Below, one piece after another: positions 33,031 to 41,870 of a DNA stretch of 64,000 nucleotides (positions are counted from its first letter, which is position 1; every line of letters starts with the position of its first letter). Source of the stretch: Tumebacillus sp. BK434 (GTDB lineage: Bacteria > Bacillota > Bacilli > Tumebacillales > Tumebacillaceae); contig NZ_SLXS01000005.1 of the NCBI RefSeq assembly GCF_004340785.1, positions 124,001 through 188,000 of the forward strand, given 5' to 3'. The notes beneath the pieces were generated by a model. The model searched no databases and had not been told where the DNA came from. It worked only from the letters and a program-made list of their open reading frames with translations. The translations under genes were made by a program, and so were the position numbers.

Positions 33031-34026
33031 TTACAGCGCGCATTCTTCGATTTCAAAGCCGAGATCTTCGATCATCTTCCAGTCGGAAGTCGGCTCCTGT
33101 CCTTGCGTGGTCAGGTAGTCGCCGACGAAGATCGAGTTGGCCGCGTAGAGGCCCAGCGCCTGCAGCGAGCGCAGGTTGATCTCGCGCCCGCCGGACAGCC
33201 GAATCTCTTTGGCCGGGTTGACGAAGCGGAACATGGCGACCGCCTTCAGGCAATGGCGCGGGTTGAGGTGCTGCACCCCTTCCAGCGGCGTGCCGTCGAT
33301 CGCGTTCAGGAAGTTGACCGGGATCGAGTCGGCGTCAAGGGCGCGCAGGGAGTAAGCGATCGCGACCAGTTCCTGATGCGACTCGCCCATGCCGATGATC
33401 GCGCCGGAGCAGGGAGACATGCCGGACGCTTTGGCATTTTGCACGGTGTCCACTCGATCCTCATACGTGTGGGTCGAGCAGATCTTGTCATAATTCTCTT
33501 TGGACGTGTTCAGGTTGTGGTTGTAACGGTGCACGCCGGACGCAGCCAGTTTTTGCGCATGCTGCTCCGTCAGAAATCCGAGGCAGGCGCAGATTTTCAA
33601 GGAGGTGTTCTCGCGGATCTCCTTGACCGCTTCCACCACGCCGTCGAGCTCGGCGTCGGTCGGACGGCGGCCGGACATGACGATGCAGTAGGTGCCCGCT
33701 TTGCGGTTGATCGCTTCCTGTGCGCCGGCGAGGATCGAGTCTTTGTTCAGCAAGGTGTATTTTTCAACGGGCGCATCGGACACGATCGACTGCGAGCAGT
33801 AGCCGCAGTCTTCCGGGCACAGGCCTGATTTCGCGTTGATAATCATGTTCAGCTTCACTTTGTTGCCGTAGTAGTGCTTGCGAATCTGATACGCCGCGTG
33901 CAAGATGTCGAGCAGGTCGGCGTCGGGCGCTTCGAGGATCGCCAACGCTTCTTCTCGGGACAGCTCGTAACCTTGCAGGATTTTGTCGGCCAGTTCGCGG
34001 TAGTTGACGGTAAGCTGTGTGCTCAT
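33031..34026 (-). CDS. bioB: Biotin synthase
   Basis: 331 residues from ATG 34026, nine bases after AGGAGG. Radical-SAM enzyme that inserts sulphur into dethiobiotin. The 4Fe-4S Cys are C70, C74 and C77 in SGLCPEDCGYCSQS. Further conserved parts are YCIVMSGRRPTD, KICACLGFLTEQHAQKLAASGVHRYNHNLNTS and the [2Fe-2S]-ligand region near EIRLSGGREINLRSLQ. Last gene of bioWAFDB, so the operon is complete from pimeloyl-CoA to biotin. Confidence 0.97.
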   Translation of the reverse strand: MSTQLTVNYRELADKILQGYELSREEALAILEAPDADLLDILHAAYQIRKHYYGNKVKLNMIINAKSGLCPEDCGYCSQSIVSDAPVEKYTLLNKDSILAGAQEAINRKAGTYCIVMSGRRPTDAELDGVVEAVKEIRENTSLKICACLGFLTEQHAQKLAASGVHRYNHNLNTSKENYDKICSTHTYEDRVDTVQNAKASGMSPCSGAIIGMGESHQELVAIAYSLRALDADSIPVNFLNAIDGTPLEGVQHLNPRHCLKAVAMFRFVNPAKEIRLSGGREINLRSLQALGLYAANSIFVGDYLTTQGQEPTSDWKMIEDLGFEIEECAL

Positions 34027-34039
34027 CAGAGAGTACCTC

Positions 34040-34720
34040 CTAAAGGGTGATGGAATCGGCAAGAAAGTCGGTCGCCGCCCGGACGGTTTCCAGGCTCGGC
34101 GTGTCGCCAAGCCAGGGAATGCTGCCGAGCACAGGGACGCCTGCGTATTCTTCGATGTAGGCAGGGTTGTGCGCTTCGGCGATGTCATGGCCGCGCCGCC
34201 CTGCCCCGGAGAGGATGACGCCGCAGATGTTCAGGCCATAGCTTTCTGCGTACCGCACGGTCAGCACGGTGTGGTTGACAGTTCCAAGCCCGGCGCGGGC
34301 GACGATCAACAGCGGCAGCCCGAGGTCGGCTGCCAGCTCGGCGACCGTCGTGTCGGCGGTGAGCGGAACGGCCAGACCGCCAGCCCCTTCGCAGAGCAGA
34401 TGCCGGTGCAGCTGTGCCGCCTCCCGATGATGGGCGAGCAGATCGCGCCGGGTCAGCTGTGCTCCGGCCCGCTCGGCGGCGAGGCGCGGGGCCAGCGGTT
34501 CAAAAAAAGCGTGCAGGCAGATCCGATCGACCGGGTCGGGCAGCTCGCCGAGCGCTTGCAGCCTTTTGGCGTCGCCCGTCGGGTCGTGCAGAAGCTCGCC
34601 GGACTGCAGCGGCTTCCAGCAGCCGACATCCAGCCCGCGCCGCCGCAGCGCATAGGCGAGCCCGCCGGTGATCAGAGTTTTTCCGACCCCGGTGTCGGTC
34701 GAGGTGATAAAGACTGACAT
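34040..34720 (-). CDS. bioD: Dethiobiotin synthetase
   Basis: 226 residues from ATG 34720 behind AAGGAG. It closes the ureido ring of 7,8-diaminopelargonate with CO2 and ATP. The P-loop is [20 protein letters not shown] at the N-terminus, the substrate/Mg motif is CWKPLQSG, and CEGAGGLAVPL is the second conserved block. Its first 49 bases lie inside the end of bioF, an unusually long overlap. Confidence 0.95.
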   Translation of the reverse strand: MSVFITSTDTGVGKTLITGGLAYALRRRGLDVGCWKPLQSGELLHDPTGDAKRLQALGELPDPVDRICLHAFFEPLAPRLAAERAGAQLTRRDLLAHHREAAQLHRHLLCEGAGGLAVPLTADTTVAELAADLGLPLLIVARAGLGTVNHTVLTVRYAESYGLNICGVILSGAGRRGHDIAEAHNPAYIEEYAGVPVLGSIPWLGDTPSLETVRAATDFLADSITL

Positions 34721-35892
34721 GACAGCAACTCCTTCCTTTCTTCTGCGCGCGCCTGGTGAAACGCCGACAGGATCGCCGCGCAGTCCGCTTCGGTGTGGCG
34801 GGCAGTCAAAGTCAGCCGGATGCGCGACGTTCCGGCCGGCACGGTCGGCGGGCGGATCGCCGGTGCGAAAATGCCCGCCGCCTCCAGCCGCCGGGCGAAC
34901 CGTACCGCCGCTTCCGCTTCCCCGATCACCACACCAAGGATCGGCGTTTCCCCCGGCAGAACGCGAAAGCCCGCTTGGCGGAGTGCGCTGCGCAGACGAT
35001 CGGCAAGCTGCCGGACGTGCTGTCGGCGCTCCGGCTCCTGCCGCACCAGCTGCAGCGCCTGAAGAGCTGCCCCGATCACTGCAGGACTTTGCGCCGTCGA
35101 GAAGATGAACGGACGCGCCCGGTTCAGCAAAAAGTCAATCAGGCTGCGGCTGCCAGCCAGATAACCCCCTTCCGCACCCAGCGCTTTCGACAGAGTGCCC
35201 ATCTGCACGGCGACCCGCCCGCGCAGGCCGAAATGGTCGACCGTGCCAGCGCCATTTGCGCCGAGCACCCCGGTGGCGTGTGCGTCGTCGACCAGCACCT
35301 CCGCGCCATACGCTTCCGCCAAATCGCAGATGCCAGGCAGTGGCGCGATGTCACCCTCCATCGAAAACACGCCGTCGGTGGCGATCAACACGCGGCGGTG
35401 CTTGTTTCGCGCCACGGCCAATTTTCGTTCCAGATCGTCGAGGTCGCCGTGCTCATAGATCTGCACCTCGGCGCGGGACAGGCGCGCACCGTCGATCAGC
35501 GAGGCATGGTTGAGGCGGTCGCTGAGAATCAGATCGCCCGCGCCGGTCAGTGCTGACAGCGCGGCGAGGTTGGCCATGTAGCCTGTGTTGAACAACAGCG
35601 CTGCTTCCGTGCCTTTGAACGCGGCGAGCTCCGCTTCCAGCCGCTCGTGCAGCGCGGTGTTGCCGGTCGTCAGCCGCGAGCCGGAGCTCCCGGTGCCGTA
35701 CTCCCGCACCGCGTCGATCGCCGCCTGCGCCAGACGAGGGTCGTCGGCGAGCCCGAGATAATTGTTCGAGGCGCACATGAGCAGCGTCCGCCCCTCGACG
35801 GTCACCGTGCGCGAAGCAGCCGAGTCCATCCGGCGCAGGCGGCGCTGCAGGCCTTGTGCCTGCAGTTGCTCCAACTCCTGCTTAAAGTCCAT
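34672..35892 (-). CDS. bioF: 8-amino-7-oxononanoate synthase
   Basis: 406 residues. PLP enzyme joining pimeloyl-CoA and L-alanine. Motifs: [37 protein letters not shown], the aromatic-stacking His in [23 protein letters not shown], and the PLP Lys in [15 protein letters not shown]. It starts 11 bases inside bioA and its C-terminus runs 49 bases into bioD; the last 20 residues ([18 protein letters not shown]) are not typical of the family and seem to be the product of that overlap. Confidence 0.95.
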   Translation of the reverse strand: MDFKQELEQLQAQGLQRRLRRMDSAASRTVTVEGRTLLMCASNNYLGLADDPRLAQAAIDAVREYGTGSSGSRLTTGNTALHERLEAELAAFKGTEAALLFNTGYMANLAALSALTGAGDLILSDRLNHASLIDGARLSRAEVQIYEHGDLDDLERKLAVARNKHRRVLIATDGVFSMEGDIAPLPGICDLAEAYGAEVLVDDAHATGVLGANGAGTVDHFGLRGRVAVQMGTLSKALGAEGGYLAGSRSLIDFLLNRARPFIFSTAQSPAVIGAALQALQLVRQEPERRQHVRQLADRLRSALRQAGFRVLPGETPILGVVIGEAEAAVRFARRLEAAGIFAPAIRPPTVPAGTSRIRLTLTARHTEADCAAILSAFHQARAEERKELLSCQSLSPRPTPGSEKL

Positions 35893-37291
35893 GCGGCAGC
35901 AGCTCCGCGCGCACTTTGACTCCCGCTTCCGTCACCTCGAGGATCGCTTGCAGCAAAATGTCGATCATCTCGTCAAGTTCCTCGAGCGTCGATGCGAGCG
36001 GCGGCATAAACACGACGACATTGCCGAGCGGACGGAGGATCATGCCCAGTTCGCAGGCGCGGCGGGAGACGACCAGGCCGATTTTGTCCGACCAGTCGTA
36101 TTCGGCTTTCGTCGCTTTGTCTTTGACCAGCTCGATGCCGGCCATCAACCCGCGCTGGCGGATGTCGCCAACATGCATACGCTCGCGCAGCGGCGCGAGA
36201 CGGGCGGCGAGATGTTCGGACTTGCGGGCGACATCCTCCACCAAGCCGCGCTCGCGGAACAGCTCGAGGTTGGCCAGCGCCACCGCACAGCCGAGCTGGT
36301 TGCCGGTGTAGGAATGGCCGTGGAAAAACGTTTTCTTCTCCTCGTAGCCGCCGAGAAACGCGTCGTAGATCTCATCGGTGGCCAGCGTCGCCGCAACGGG
36401 CAGATAGCCGCCGGTCAGCCCTTTGGCGACACACATCAGGTCGGGCGTGACCCCGTCATGCTCACAGGCGAACATCTTGCCGGTGCGGCCGAATCCGGTC
36501 GCCACTTCGTCGCAGATCATCAGCACCTCATACGCGGTGCACAGCTCGCGCAGCCGCTTGAGAAATCCCTCCGGCATGGTGATGATCCCGCTTGCCCCCT
36601 GCACGACCGGCTCGATGAGAAAGGCGGCGATCTCCGGCCCTTTTTCCTGCAGCAGCCGTTCTACCTGATCGAGGCAGGCGAAGGCGCAGTGCGGCAGCTC
36701 TTGACCGAGCGGACAGCGGTAACAGTAGGGATAGTCGACGCGGTACGAGGGGAAGAGCAGGCTGGCGTACGCTTTGTGGTAGATGTCGATCGCCCCGACC
36801 GACACCGCGCCGATCGTATCCCCGTGGTAGGCGTTGTTCATCGTGAGGAACGAGCGCTTTTCCGGCTTGCCTTTGTGCTGCCAATATTGAAACGCCATCT
36901 TGATCGCGATCTCGACCGACGTGGCGCCGGAGTCGGAGTAAAACACTTTCGCCAAGCCCGGCGGCGCGATCCCCACCAACTGCTCCGCCAGTTCGATCGC
37001 CGGCACGTTGGCCATACCGAGCAAGGTGGAGTGAGCGATCTTGCCAAGCTGTTCGGTGATCGCCGCATTTAGTTCCGGCACGTTGTGCCCGTGGACGTTG
37101 AGCCAGACTGACGATACGCCGTCATAGTACTCGCGCCCGGTCACGTCGCGCAGCTTAACGCCTTGCGCCGACTCGATGATCAAAGGCTGGTCTTCGTTGT
37201 AGCCCTGCATTTGCGTAAACGGGTTCCAGAGATACTTTTTGCTCTTCTCGCTGAGCGCTTGATAACTGCCTGTCTGTTGGTGGCCGTTCAC
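35882..37291 (-). CDS. bioA: 7,8-diaminopelargonate aminotransferase
   Basis: 469 residues from GTG 37291, nine bases after AGGGG and overlapping the bioW stop (TAGTG); a GTG two codons earlier is the alternative. Class III PLP aminotransferase. Motifs: [23 protein letters not shown] at the start, [42 protein letters not shown] and the PLP Lys in [12 protein letters not shown]. The B. subtilis homologue takes its amino group from lysine; which donor is used here cannot be told. Confidence 0.95.
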   Translation of the reverse strand: MNGHQQTGSYQALSEKSKKYLWNPFTQMQGYNEDQPLIIESAQGVKLRDVTGREYYDGVSSVWLNVHGHNVPELNAAITEQLGKIAHSTLLGMANVPAIELAEQLVGIAPPGLAKVFYSDSGATSVEIAIKMAFQYWQHKGKPEKRSFLTMNNAYHGDTIGAVSVGAIDIYHKAYASLLFPSYRVDYPYCYRCPLGQELPHCAFACLDQVERLLQEKGPEIAAFLIEPVVQGASGIITMPEGFLKRLRELCTAYEVLMICDEVATGFGRTGKMFACEHDGVTPDLMCVAKGLTGGYLPVAATLATDEIYDAFLGGYEEKKTFFHGHSYTGNQLGCAVALANLELFRERGLVEDVARKSEHLAARLAPLRERMHVGDIRQRGLMAGIELVKDKATKAEYDWSDKIGLVVSRRACELGMILRPLGNVVVFMPPLASTLEELDEMIDILLQAILEVTEAGVKVRAELLPHGL

Positions 37292-38088
37292 TACCACACG
37301 CCCCTTTCTGCTGTCGCGTCTTCAATCAGCACCGGCACTGCCAGCACCGCTTCGTAATCCTGAACATTCCGAACACCGCGAACGAAAAAGACCCGTCCGC
37401 CGAGCGGGCTGCCCGGCTCTTTGAGCTGTGCAATCCGCACGTAGCCGATGGTTGCGGCTGCCACATAGCCGCCGACATAGCCGGGATCGTCCGACCAGCA
37501 GAGCTCGGCGACGGTGCCAGCCTGCGCTGCGACTTTGGTCGCCAGCGCCAGCGCTTCGGCGACCCGCACCTGATCGAGGCCAAGCGGCTCCACGCGCCGC
37601 TTCCAGCGGGCCAGCGCATCAGGCGCCCAGTCGTGCTGGGCCACGCGCACGCCACGCCCCGGATCACGCTCCAGGCGCGCGCCCGTGTCGGCGTCCATCA
37701 CGACAGCACCGCGCATCACGCCGCCGTCCGGCGCCGGGCCTTGCACGAGCAGCGCAACGCCTTTTTGCGCGGCAGACAGCGCCACTCCGGCCTGCACGAG
37801 CAGTTCGACCGCTGCGGCGTGACCTTCCGCAACGCTGTGCGCTACCCGCTGCGAAATCGGGAGCGCCTCCAACTGCCCGATGTCTGCCCGGGCGACTTTT
37901 TCCACCGTCAGATTGACAAAATCGGGCTGGCCCAGCTCATGCGTCATCGCCCGCCGGAGCAGCGTTTGCACCGCCGCCTCCAGTTCCTCCTTGCAGACCA
38001 GCCGTTCGCCGCCGGAGATATGCCGTCCGCCCGCTTCGTGCGCGCCGCCGTCTGCCGCCCGCATCCGCACGCTGTAGTAGTCGTCCAT
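37291..38088 (-). CDS. bioW: 6-carboxyhexanoate-CoA ligase (pimeloyl-CoA synthetase)
   Basis: 265 residues from ATG 38088 behind GAGGAGGAG. It activates pimelate with ATP and CoA. Recognised by the N-terminal [27 protein letters not shown], the central [18 protein letters not shown] and [29 protein letters not shown], all typical of the compact BioW fold, which has no classical adenylate-forming domain. It opens the operon right behind the BirA-type operator. There is no bioI after bioB, so the source of pimelate is not encoded in this operon. Confidence 0.93.
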   Translation of the reverse strand: MDDYYSVRMRAADGGAHEAGGRHISGGERLVCKEELEAAVQTLLRRAMTHELGQPDFVNLTVEKVARADIGQLEALPISQRVAHSVAEGHAAAVELLVQAGVALSAAQKGVALLVQGPAPDGGVMRGAVVMDADTGARLERDPGRGVRVAQHDWAPDALARWKRRVEPLGLDQVRVAEALALATKVAAQAGTVAELCWSDDPGYVGGYVAAATIGYVRIAQLKEPGSPLGGRVFFVRGVRNVQDYEAVLAVPVLIEDATAERGVW

Positions 38089-38104
38089 CGGAATCTCCTC
38101 CTCG

Positions 38105-38138
38105 ATTGTCAACTTATATGTATTGGTAAGTTAACATT
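38105..38138. promoter_or_regulatory. BirA-type biotin operator
   Basis: ATTGTCAACTT - 12 bases - AAGTTAACATT, an 11-base inverted repeat with two mismatches, 17 bases before the bioW start. It matches the Bacillota BirA operator form (TTGTTAAC, spacer, GTTAACA). BirA loaded with biotinyl-AMP should repress bioWAFDB from here. Confidence 0.85.
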
Positions 38139-38198
38139 ACGAAAGAAATTGTACCACCCTCTACCAGATGCGGCAAGAACCTCCCCCATGACAAAAAA

Positions 38199-38230
38199 AA
38201 GACAACTTCGCAGAACTGCGAACTTGTCTT
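38199..38230 (-). terminator. Terminator of the mgtC-like gene
   Basis: AAGACAACTTCGCAG/CTGCGAACTTGTCTT, 15 bases with one mismatch and a 2-base loop, then a T-run (TTTTTTTTGTC) on the minus strand. Confidence 0.88.
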
Positions 38231-38235
38231 GTCTT

Positions 38236-38760
38236 TTAGTAGTCTTCCTCTTCTTCTTTCTCCGGGTTCGACTTCGAGTGCGTCGTTTTTTCAAACAGGC
38301 GCGGGAACAGGTGATGCGCATCAAGAATCACAAACGCCAGCACCGCCGACAGCAGACCGCTCATGTACATGCCCGCCCCGATCATCAGCCCGATCGCGGC
38401 TGCGACCCACAGGCCGGCTGCGGTGGTCAACCCGCGGACAAAGCCACGGCCGTCCTTGATGATCGTGCCGGCCCCGAGGAAGCCGACGCCTGCGACGACC
38501 TGCGCTGCGACCCGGCCCGGATCATAGGTGGCACCGGTGGTCGGGAAGCCGTATTCGGAAGCCAGTGCAAACATACACGACCCCAGACAGACCAGCGAAT
38601 AGGTGCGGAACCCCGCGCCGGTGTGGAACTTCCCGGTCTTTAAGTTCTTTTCGCGCTCCAGCCCCATGATCGCTCCGGCGATGAAAGCGATCAAGAGGCG
38701 AATCGCGACCACATCAATATTGGCAAATTCAGCGACAAGATCATTCCATATCCCAGACAA
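38236..38760 (-). CDS. MgtC/SapB family membrane protein
   Basis: 174 residues. The MgtC N-terminal membrane domain: IRLLIAFIAGAIMGLEREKN with the conserved Arg-Glu, GAGFRTYSLVCLGSCMFAL, then RVAAQVVAGVGFLGAGTIIKDGRGFVRGLTTAAGLWVAAAIGL. The C-terminal part is short and acidic (NPEKEEEEDY) in place of the ACT-like domain of Salmonella MgtC. It may act in magnesium stress or on ATP synthase, as known for MgtC, but that is family inference. It diverges from yvrJ. Confidence 0.92.
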   Translation of the reverse strand: MSGIWNDLVAEFANIDVVAIRLLIAFIAGAIMGLEREKNLKTGKFHTGAGFRTYSLVCLGSCMFALASEYGFPTTGATYDPGRVAAQVVAGVGFLGAGTIIKDGRGFVRGLTTAAGLWVAAAIGLMIGAGMYMSGLLSAVLAFVILDAHHLFPRLFEKTTHSKSNPEKEEEEDY

Positions 38761-38805
38761 TTGCGAAACCCCTCTTCACATGCTATTTCAAACGAATGAT
38801 AGTGA

Positions 38806-38860
38806 GTATGATGTTCCATCATACCACAAAATTTGTCCTGACGGTTGTACTAATCGTCAG
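38806..38860. promoter_or_regulatory. Two inverted repeats between mgtC-like gene and yvrJ
   Basis: GTATGATG-TTC-CATCATAC (38806-38824) is a perfect 8-base dyad. CTGACG-N11-CGTCAG (38838-38860) is a 6-base dyad. Both sit in the divergent promoter region and do not look like terminators (no T-run). They are candidate operators for yvrJ or mgtC. Confidence 0.45.
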
Positions 38861-38933
38861 AAAACTCCATCTAATAGGTAATCTCCGGGAGATCAAAGGT
38901 ATGAACATCCAACACAACAAGGAGGTTTTCCAC

Positions 38934-39071
38934 ATGGATTGGGTACAACTGGTCAGCAACTACGGGTTCCCCATCGTCGTCAGCCTCTTTCTCCTCACCA
39001 AGACTCAACAGAAGTTGGAAGAAGTCTCTACCTTGCTCGCCCGCATTGACGAAGCGCTCGACAATCGCTAA
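38934..39071 (+). CDS. yvrJ: YvrJ family small membrane protein
   Basis: 45 residues from ATG 38934 behind AAGGAGG. One membrane helix (VSNYGFPIVVSLFLLTKTQQKL) and a short coiled tail, the YvrJ pattern. In B. subtilis yvrJ is transcribed by the SigO-RsoA sigma factor, and those two genes lie convergent here. The region upstream is therefore a place to look for a SigO promoter. It ends at a strong terminator. Confidence 0.88.
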   Translation: MDWVQLVSNYGFPIVVSLFLLTKTQQKLEEVSTLLARIDEALDNR

Positions 39072-39115
39072 GGTTTGCCCCGCCATCGTGTTCAACTCCC
39101 CGAGAGAATGAAAAA

Positions 39116-39150
39116 GGTCGCCATCCTTCCTCCCCCAAGGATCAGCGGCC
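39116..39150 (+). terminator. Terminator of yvrJ
   Basis: GGTCGC-ATCCTT and AAGGAT-GCGGCC form a stem with small bulges, followed by TCCTTTTTTTT. Confidence 0.85.
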
Positions 39151-39185
39151 TCCTTTTTTTTGCGAGTTTTTGTACACAAAAAAAT

Positions 39186-39208
39186 CGACATACCCCCACT
39201 GTATGCCG
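39186..39208 (-). terminator. Terminator of the sigO-rsoA operon
   Basis: CGACATA/TATGCCG with a 9-base loop; the minus strand continues with ATTTTTTTGTG. It lies 13 bases after the rsoA stop. Confidence 0.75.
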
Positions 39209-39220
39209 ATCGAATCTCCC

Positions 39221-39472
39221 CTATGAATTTGTTTTCTGAAGTTCTTTCTCGACGAGGTCCATAAATCCATACGGCAGCTCCTCTCGGTACGAGCGTACGA
39301 GCGTGATCAGGCGCAGCGTCAGTTCCTGCTCCAGGTCTTTGGCATCAGATGCCGGCGCTTGGCGGACGTACTTTTGAATCAAGGGCCGAAACTTCTGAAT
39401 CACCTCGGCCAAGGCATCCCCATCGCCCGCTTTGGCCCGCTGGATGAGGGAGCGCAGCGTTTCTTGCGCCAT
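39221..39472 (-). CDS. rsoA: RsoA-like sigma-O co-factor
   Basis: 83 residues from ATG 39472, behind GAGGTG that lies at the end of sigO. The sequence resembles sigma-factor region 2: ALAEVIQKFRPLIQKYVRQAPASDAKDLEQELTLRLITLV. In B. subtilis RsoA (YvrHa) is a separate small protein that supplies region-2 function to SigO, so the two make one split sigma factor. Gene order, length and the 5-base spacing fit that pair. Confidence 0.85.
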   Translation of the reverse strand: MAQETLRSLIQRAKAGDGDALAEVIQKFRPLIQKYVRQAPASDAKDLEQELTLRLITLVRSYREELPYGFMDLVEKELQKTNS

Positions 39473-39477
39473 GCGGC

Positions 39478-40032
39478 TCACCTCGCTTCCAAAAGGCGTT
39501 TGATCTCGGCAAGCGCCTTCCGTTTGCATTTGTTGACCGCCTGCTGCGAGATCTCCAGCACCTCCGCCGCTTCCTGCTCGGTCAGGCATTCGACGAACAG
39601 CAACTGCAGGATCAGCTGCTGTCGCGGCGACAGCGACTGCAACGCCCGATGCAGCCCTTCATGCGGCGTGATGTCTTCCAGCGCATCGGTGCGCGCGATC
39701 ACCTTGTCCTCCACCGACTCGGCCGGGTCCTCGATCAGATCGAGCGCCTCCAGGCCTGTCCCTTCCTCATCGCCGACCGTCCGGTTCAGCCAGAGCGGTT
39801 CAATCTGCTGCTTGGTGCGCGTTTTGCGCAGCAGATGCTGTGCTTCATAGTGAATGTGCTTGCGGATAAATCCCAGGAAACGTATCTCGAAGTAGTGGTC
39901 CGCAAACCGCCGTTCCAACTCTTCGCGTGCACCCGCACCGTACAGGCGCTGGTTCTCCGGCTCTTCCAAAAAGCACTTCAGCAACGGATTGCTGGCCAAA
40001 GACTCGACGGGCAACTGTGCATGCTGAGCCAT
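39478..40032 (-). CDS. sigO: Sigma factor SigO (YvrI) family
   Basis: 184 residues from ATG 40032 behind AAGGAGG. The C-terminal 55 residues are sigma region 4: LQSLSPRQQLILQLLFVECLTEQEAAEVLEISQQAVNKCKRKAL, including the -35 recognition helix. The N-terminal 100 residues do not show a normal region 2, as expected for a SigO that relies on RsoA. B. subtilis SigO-RsoA responds to acid and envelope stress and transcribes oxdC and yvrJ. No oxalate decarboxylase is in this window. Confidence 0.87.
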   Translation of the reverse strand: MAQHAQLPVESLASNPLLKCFLEEPENQRLYGAGAREELERRFADHYFEIRFLGFIRKHIHYEAQHLLRKTRTKQQIEPLWLNRTVGDEEGTGLEALDLIEDPAESVEDKVIARTDALEDITPHEGLHRALQSLSPRQQLILQLLFVECLTEQEAAEVLEISQQAVNKCKRKALAEIKRLLEAR

Positions 40033-40124
40033 CCGAACTACCTCCTTTTTCTTCCATAAGCAACTACTAAGTAAATGTTAGATGACAGTTACAAAAACAA
40101 CCACCACCCTAACATTGCGGGATT

Positions 40125-40165
40125 TTTCCAAATTGCAAAACTATTATCGAAATGCAAGTTGGAAA
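40125..40165. promoter_or_regulatory. Long inverted repeat upstream of sigO
   Basis: TTTCCAAATTGCA - 15 bases - TGCAAGTTGGAAA, 12 of 13 bases complementary, about 93 bases upstream of the sigO start in an AT-rich 270-base gap. No T-run follows on either strand. It may bind a dimeric regulator of sigO. Confidence 0.55.
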
Positions 40166-40262
40166 TCCATTTAATTCTTCTTATTCACTAATGTATTCGC
40201 TTATACTATTTATTTTTCCTGCTGGAGGAAAATTTTTCTAACCCTAGTTCGATAGCTCTAGT

Positions 40263-40298
40263 GAAAGAACCCCTTCCGCTTCCGGAAGAGGTTCTTTC
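40263..40298 (-). terminator. Terminator of the ferritin-like gene
   Basis: GAAAGAACC/GGTTCTTTC with an inner CTTCC/GGAAG pairing, just after the stop at 40303. The T tail on the minus strand is weak. Confidence 0.65.
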
Positions 40299-40302
40299 GC
40301 AT

Positions 40303-40785
40303 TTACAACTCCGCCCGCAGATACGCAAACCGGGTCGCATGCTCATACTCGTCGGTGAACAGCTGGAACAGCACATCGCGCACCCATTGCAGTTGAGTCA
40401 TCAGGTACATGTCGCGGTAAAGCTCCACCGCTTCCAGTTCGTCTTCAAAAGCGCCGCGCAGCGCCGTCTGAAAGTCGGGGATCTCCGGACGCGGAGGATA
40501 GGCCACTTGCGGCTGTCGGCCGGTCAAGGTGTGGTAGAGATGGCTGAGCAGACGCTCGTGCTTCACCTCATCGTTGTAGGCATGGCGGATCTGCCGTTTT
40601 TGAAAGGGGGTCACGGCGCGGACTTCGAGGTCGCGGTACAAGAGCTGCGCCTCGCGCTCGTTGTAGATCGCCTTTAGCACCAGCTGCAAAAAGCGCTTCC
40701 GATCGGCAAACGGAGCCACTGACATCTCTTGCGGGTTCCTCACGAAATGGGCATATTCAACAGGCCAATACATGCCGTGATACAT
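40303..40785 (-). CDS. Ferritin-like domain protein
   Basis: 160 residues from ATG 40785, about ten bases after GGAGGAGG. Four-helix ferritin-like pattern with paired metal ligands: AIYNEREAQLLYRDLEVRA and AYNDEVKHERLLSHLYHTL, then FEDELEAVELYRDMYLM and FTDEYEHATRFAYLRAEL. Each pair has Glu and ExxH, so a di-iron site is plausible. Proteins of this group in spore formers are often coat or stress proteins; the function is not known. Confidence 0.85.
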   Translation of the reverse strand: MYHGMYWPVEYAHFVRNPQEMSVAPFADRKRFLQLVLKAIYNEREAQLLYRDLEVRAVTPFQKRQIRHAYNDEVKHERLLSHLYHTLTGRQPQVAYPPRPEIPDFQTALRGAFEDELEAVELYRDMYLMTQLQWVRDVLFQLFTDEYEHATRFAYLRAEL

Positions 40786-40878
40786 GAGCAGAGACCTCCT
40801 CCTTACAGATCTTTCTCTGCCCAAGATATTCGCCTGCCTACAGGCTGGTCACCCGCCCGATAAAAAATAGGCTCCTCC

Positions 40879-41688
40879 TCAGAGAAGCCGTTCCAGCATC
40901 ATGGCGATGCCGTCGTTGTCGTTCGTGTCGCAGATGACGTCAGCCATCGCTTTCAATTCCGGGTTAGCGTTGCCCATCGCTACACCGGTGCCCGCGTATT
41001 GGATCATCTCGAAGTCGTTGTCCTCATCGCCAAAGGCGATCACCTGCTCCCGTGCCACACCGAGGCTCTCGGCGATCAGCGAGAGGCCGGTCGCCTTGTT
41101 CACGCCCGCTTTCATCACTTCGATCACGTTCCACGGCGTGCCCCAATAGCGGTGCTCGACGACGTGGGCGTGATGTTCGCGCAGGTGTTTGCGCAGCTCG
41201 GGGATGCCCGCTTCCTGCGCCTGGATCAGCAGCGAGGTCGGATGATCCTGCAAAAGGTCGTGGATCACGCCGATGCCCAGCGGTTCGCGTCCGTCGGCGA
41301 GAATCTTCAGGAACTGATGGTCATGCTGCTGGAGGTAATAATCGTCTTTGACCTCCGCCATCACATTGTGGATGCCATAGCGTTCGCAGATGTCGATCAC
41401 GCAAAGCGCCGTCTCGCGGTCCAGCGGAAAATGATGGTGGCCCCACGCTTCATCGGTGACGTGGTGCACCAGCGCGCCGTTGAAGTTGACCATCGGAGTG
41501 ACGAGACCGAGTTCATGGTAGTAGTTAAGACTTGCCCGCGGTGGGCGTCCCGTTGCGATCACCACGTGGTGGCCGAGTTGTTTCGCCTCTGCCAGCATCC
41601 GTTTGGTGCGCGGCGAGATCACCTTTTGCTTCGTCAGAAGCGTCCCGTCCAGGTCGAGGGCAATCAGTTTTCGTGCAGCTTCGTTCAT
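40879..41688 (-). CDS. Cof-type HAD-IIB family hydrolase
   Basis: 269 residues from ATG 41688 behind GGAGGGG. Motif I is LIALDLDGTLLTKQKVISP, motif II is VIATGRPPRASL, the Lys of motif III is in GVNKATGLSLIAESLGV, and motif IV is VIAFGDEDNDFEMIQYAGTGVAMGNA. The Cof group dephosphorylates sugar phosphates, nucleotides or vitamin phosphates. It is a single gene with no informative neighbours. Confidence 0.93.
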   Translation of the reverse strand: MNEAARKLIALDLDGTLLTKQKVISPRTKRMLAEAKQLGHHVVIATGRPPRASLNYYHELGLVTPMVNFNGALVHHVTDEAWGHHHFPLDRETALCVIDICERYGIHNVMAEVKDDYYLQQHDHQFLKILADGREPLGIGVIHDLLQDHPTSLLIQAQEAGIPELRKHLREHHAHVVEHRYWGTPWNVIEVMKAGVNKATGLSLIAESLGVAREQVIAFGDEDNDFEMIQYAGTGVAMGNANPELKAMADVICDTNDNDGIAMMLERLL

Positions 41689-41870
41689 CGGTACCCCTCC
41701 TCTAGTCCTAAGTATAGAAAAACTTTTTCTCGTTTTCCACTAAGAAAAGTGACAGAATGCGCAGAGTCTTTCATATGAATGGAGTAGTCACCTAAATTTC
41801 GTGGATGAAAGTGTATCAATCTCCCAACTGCGGGACATACAGATAATATACGAGTTTGGAGGCGATATTG

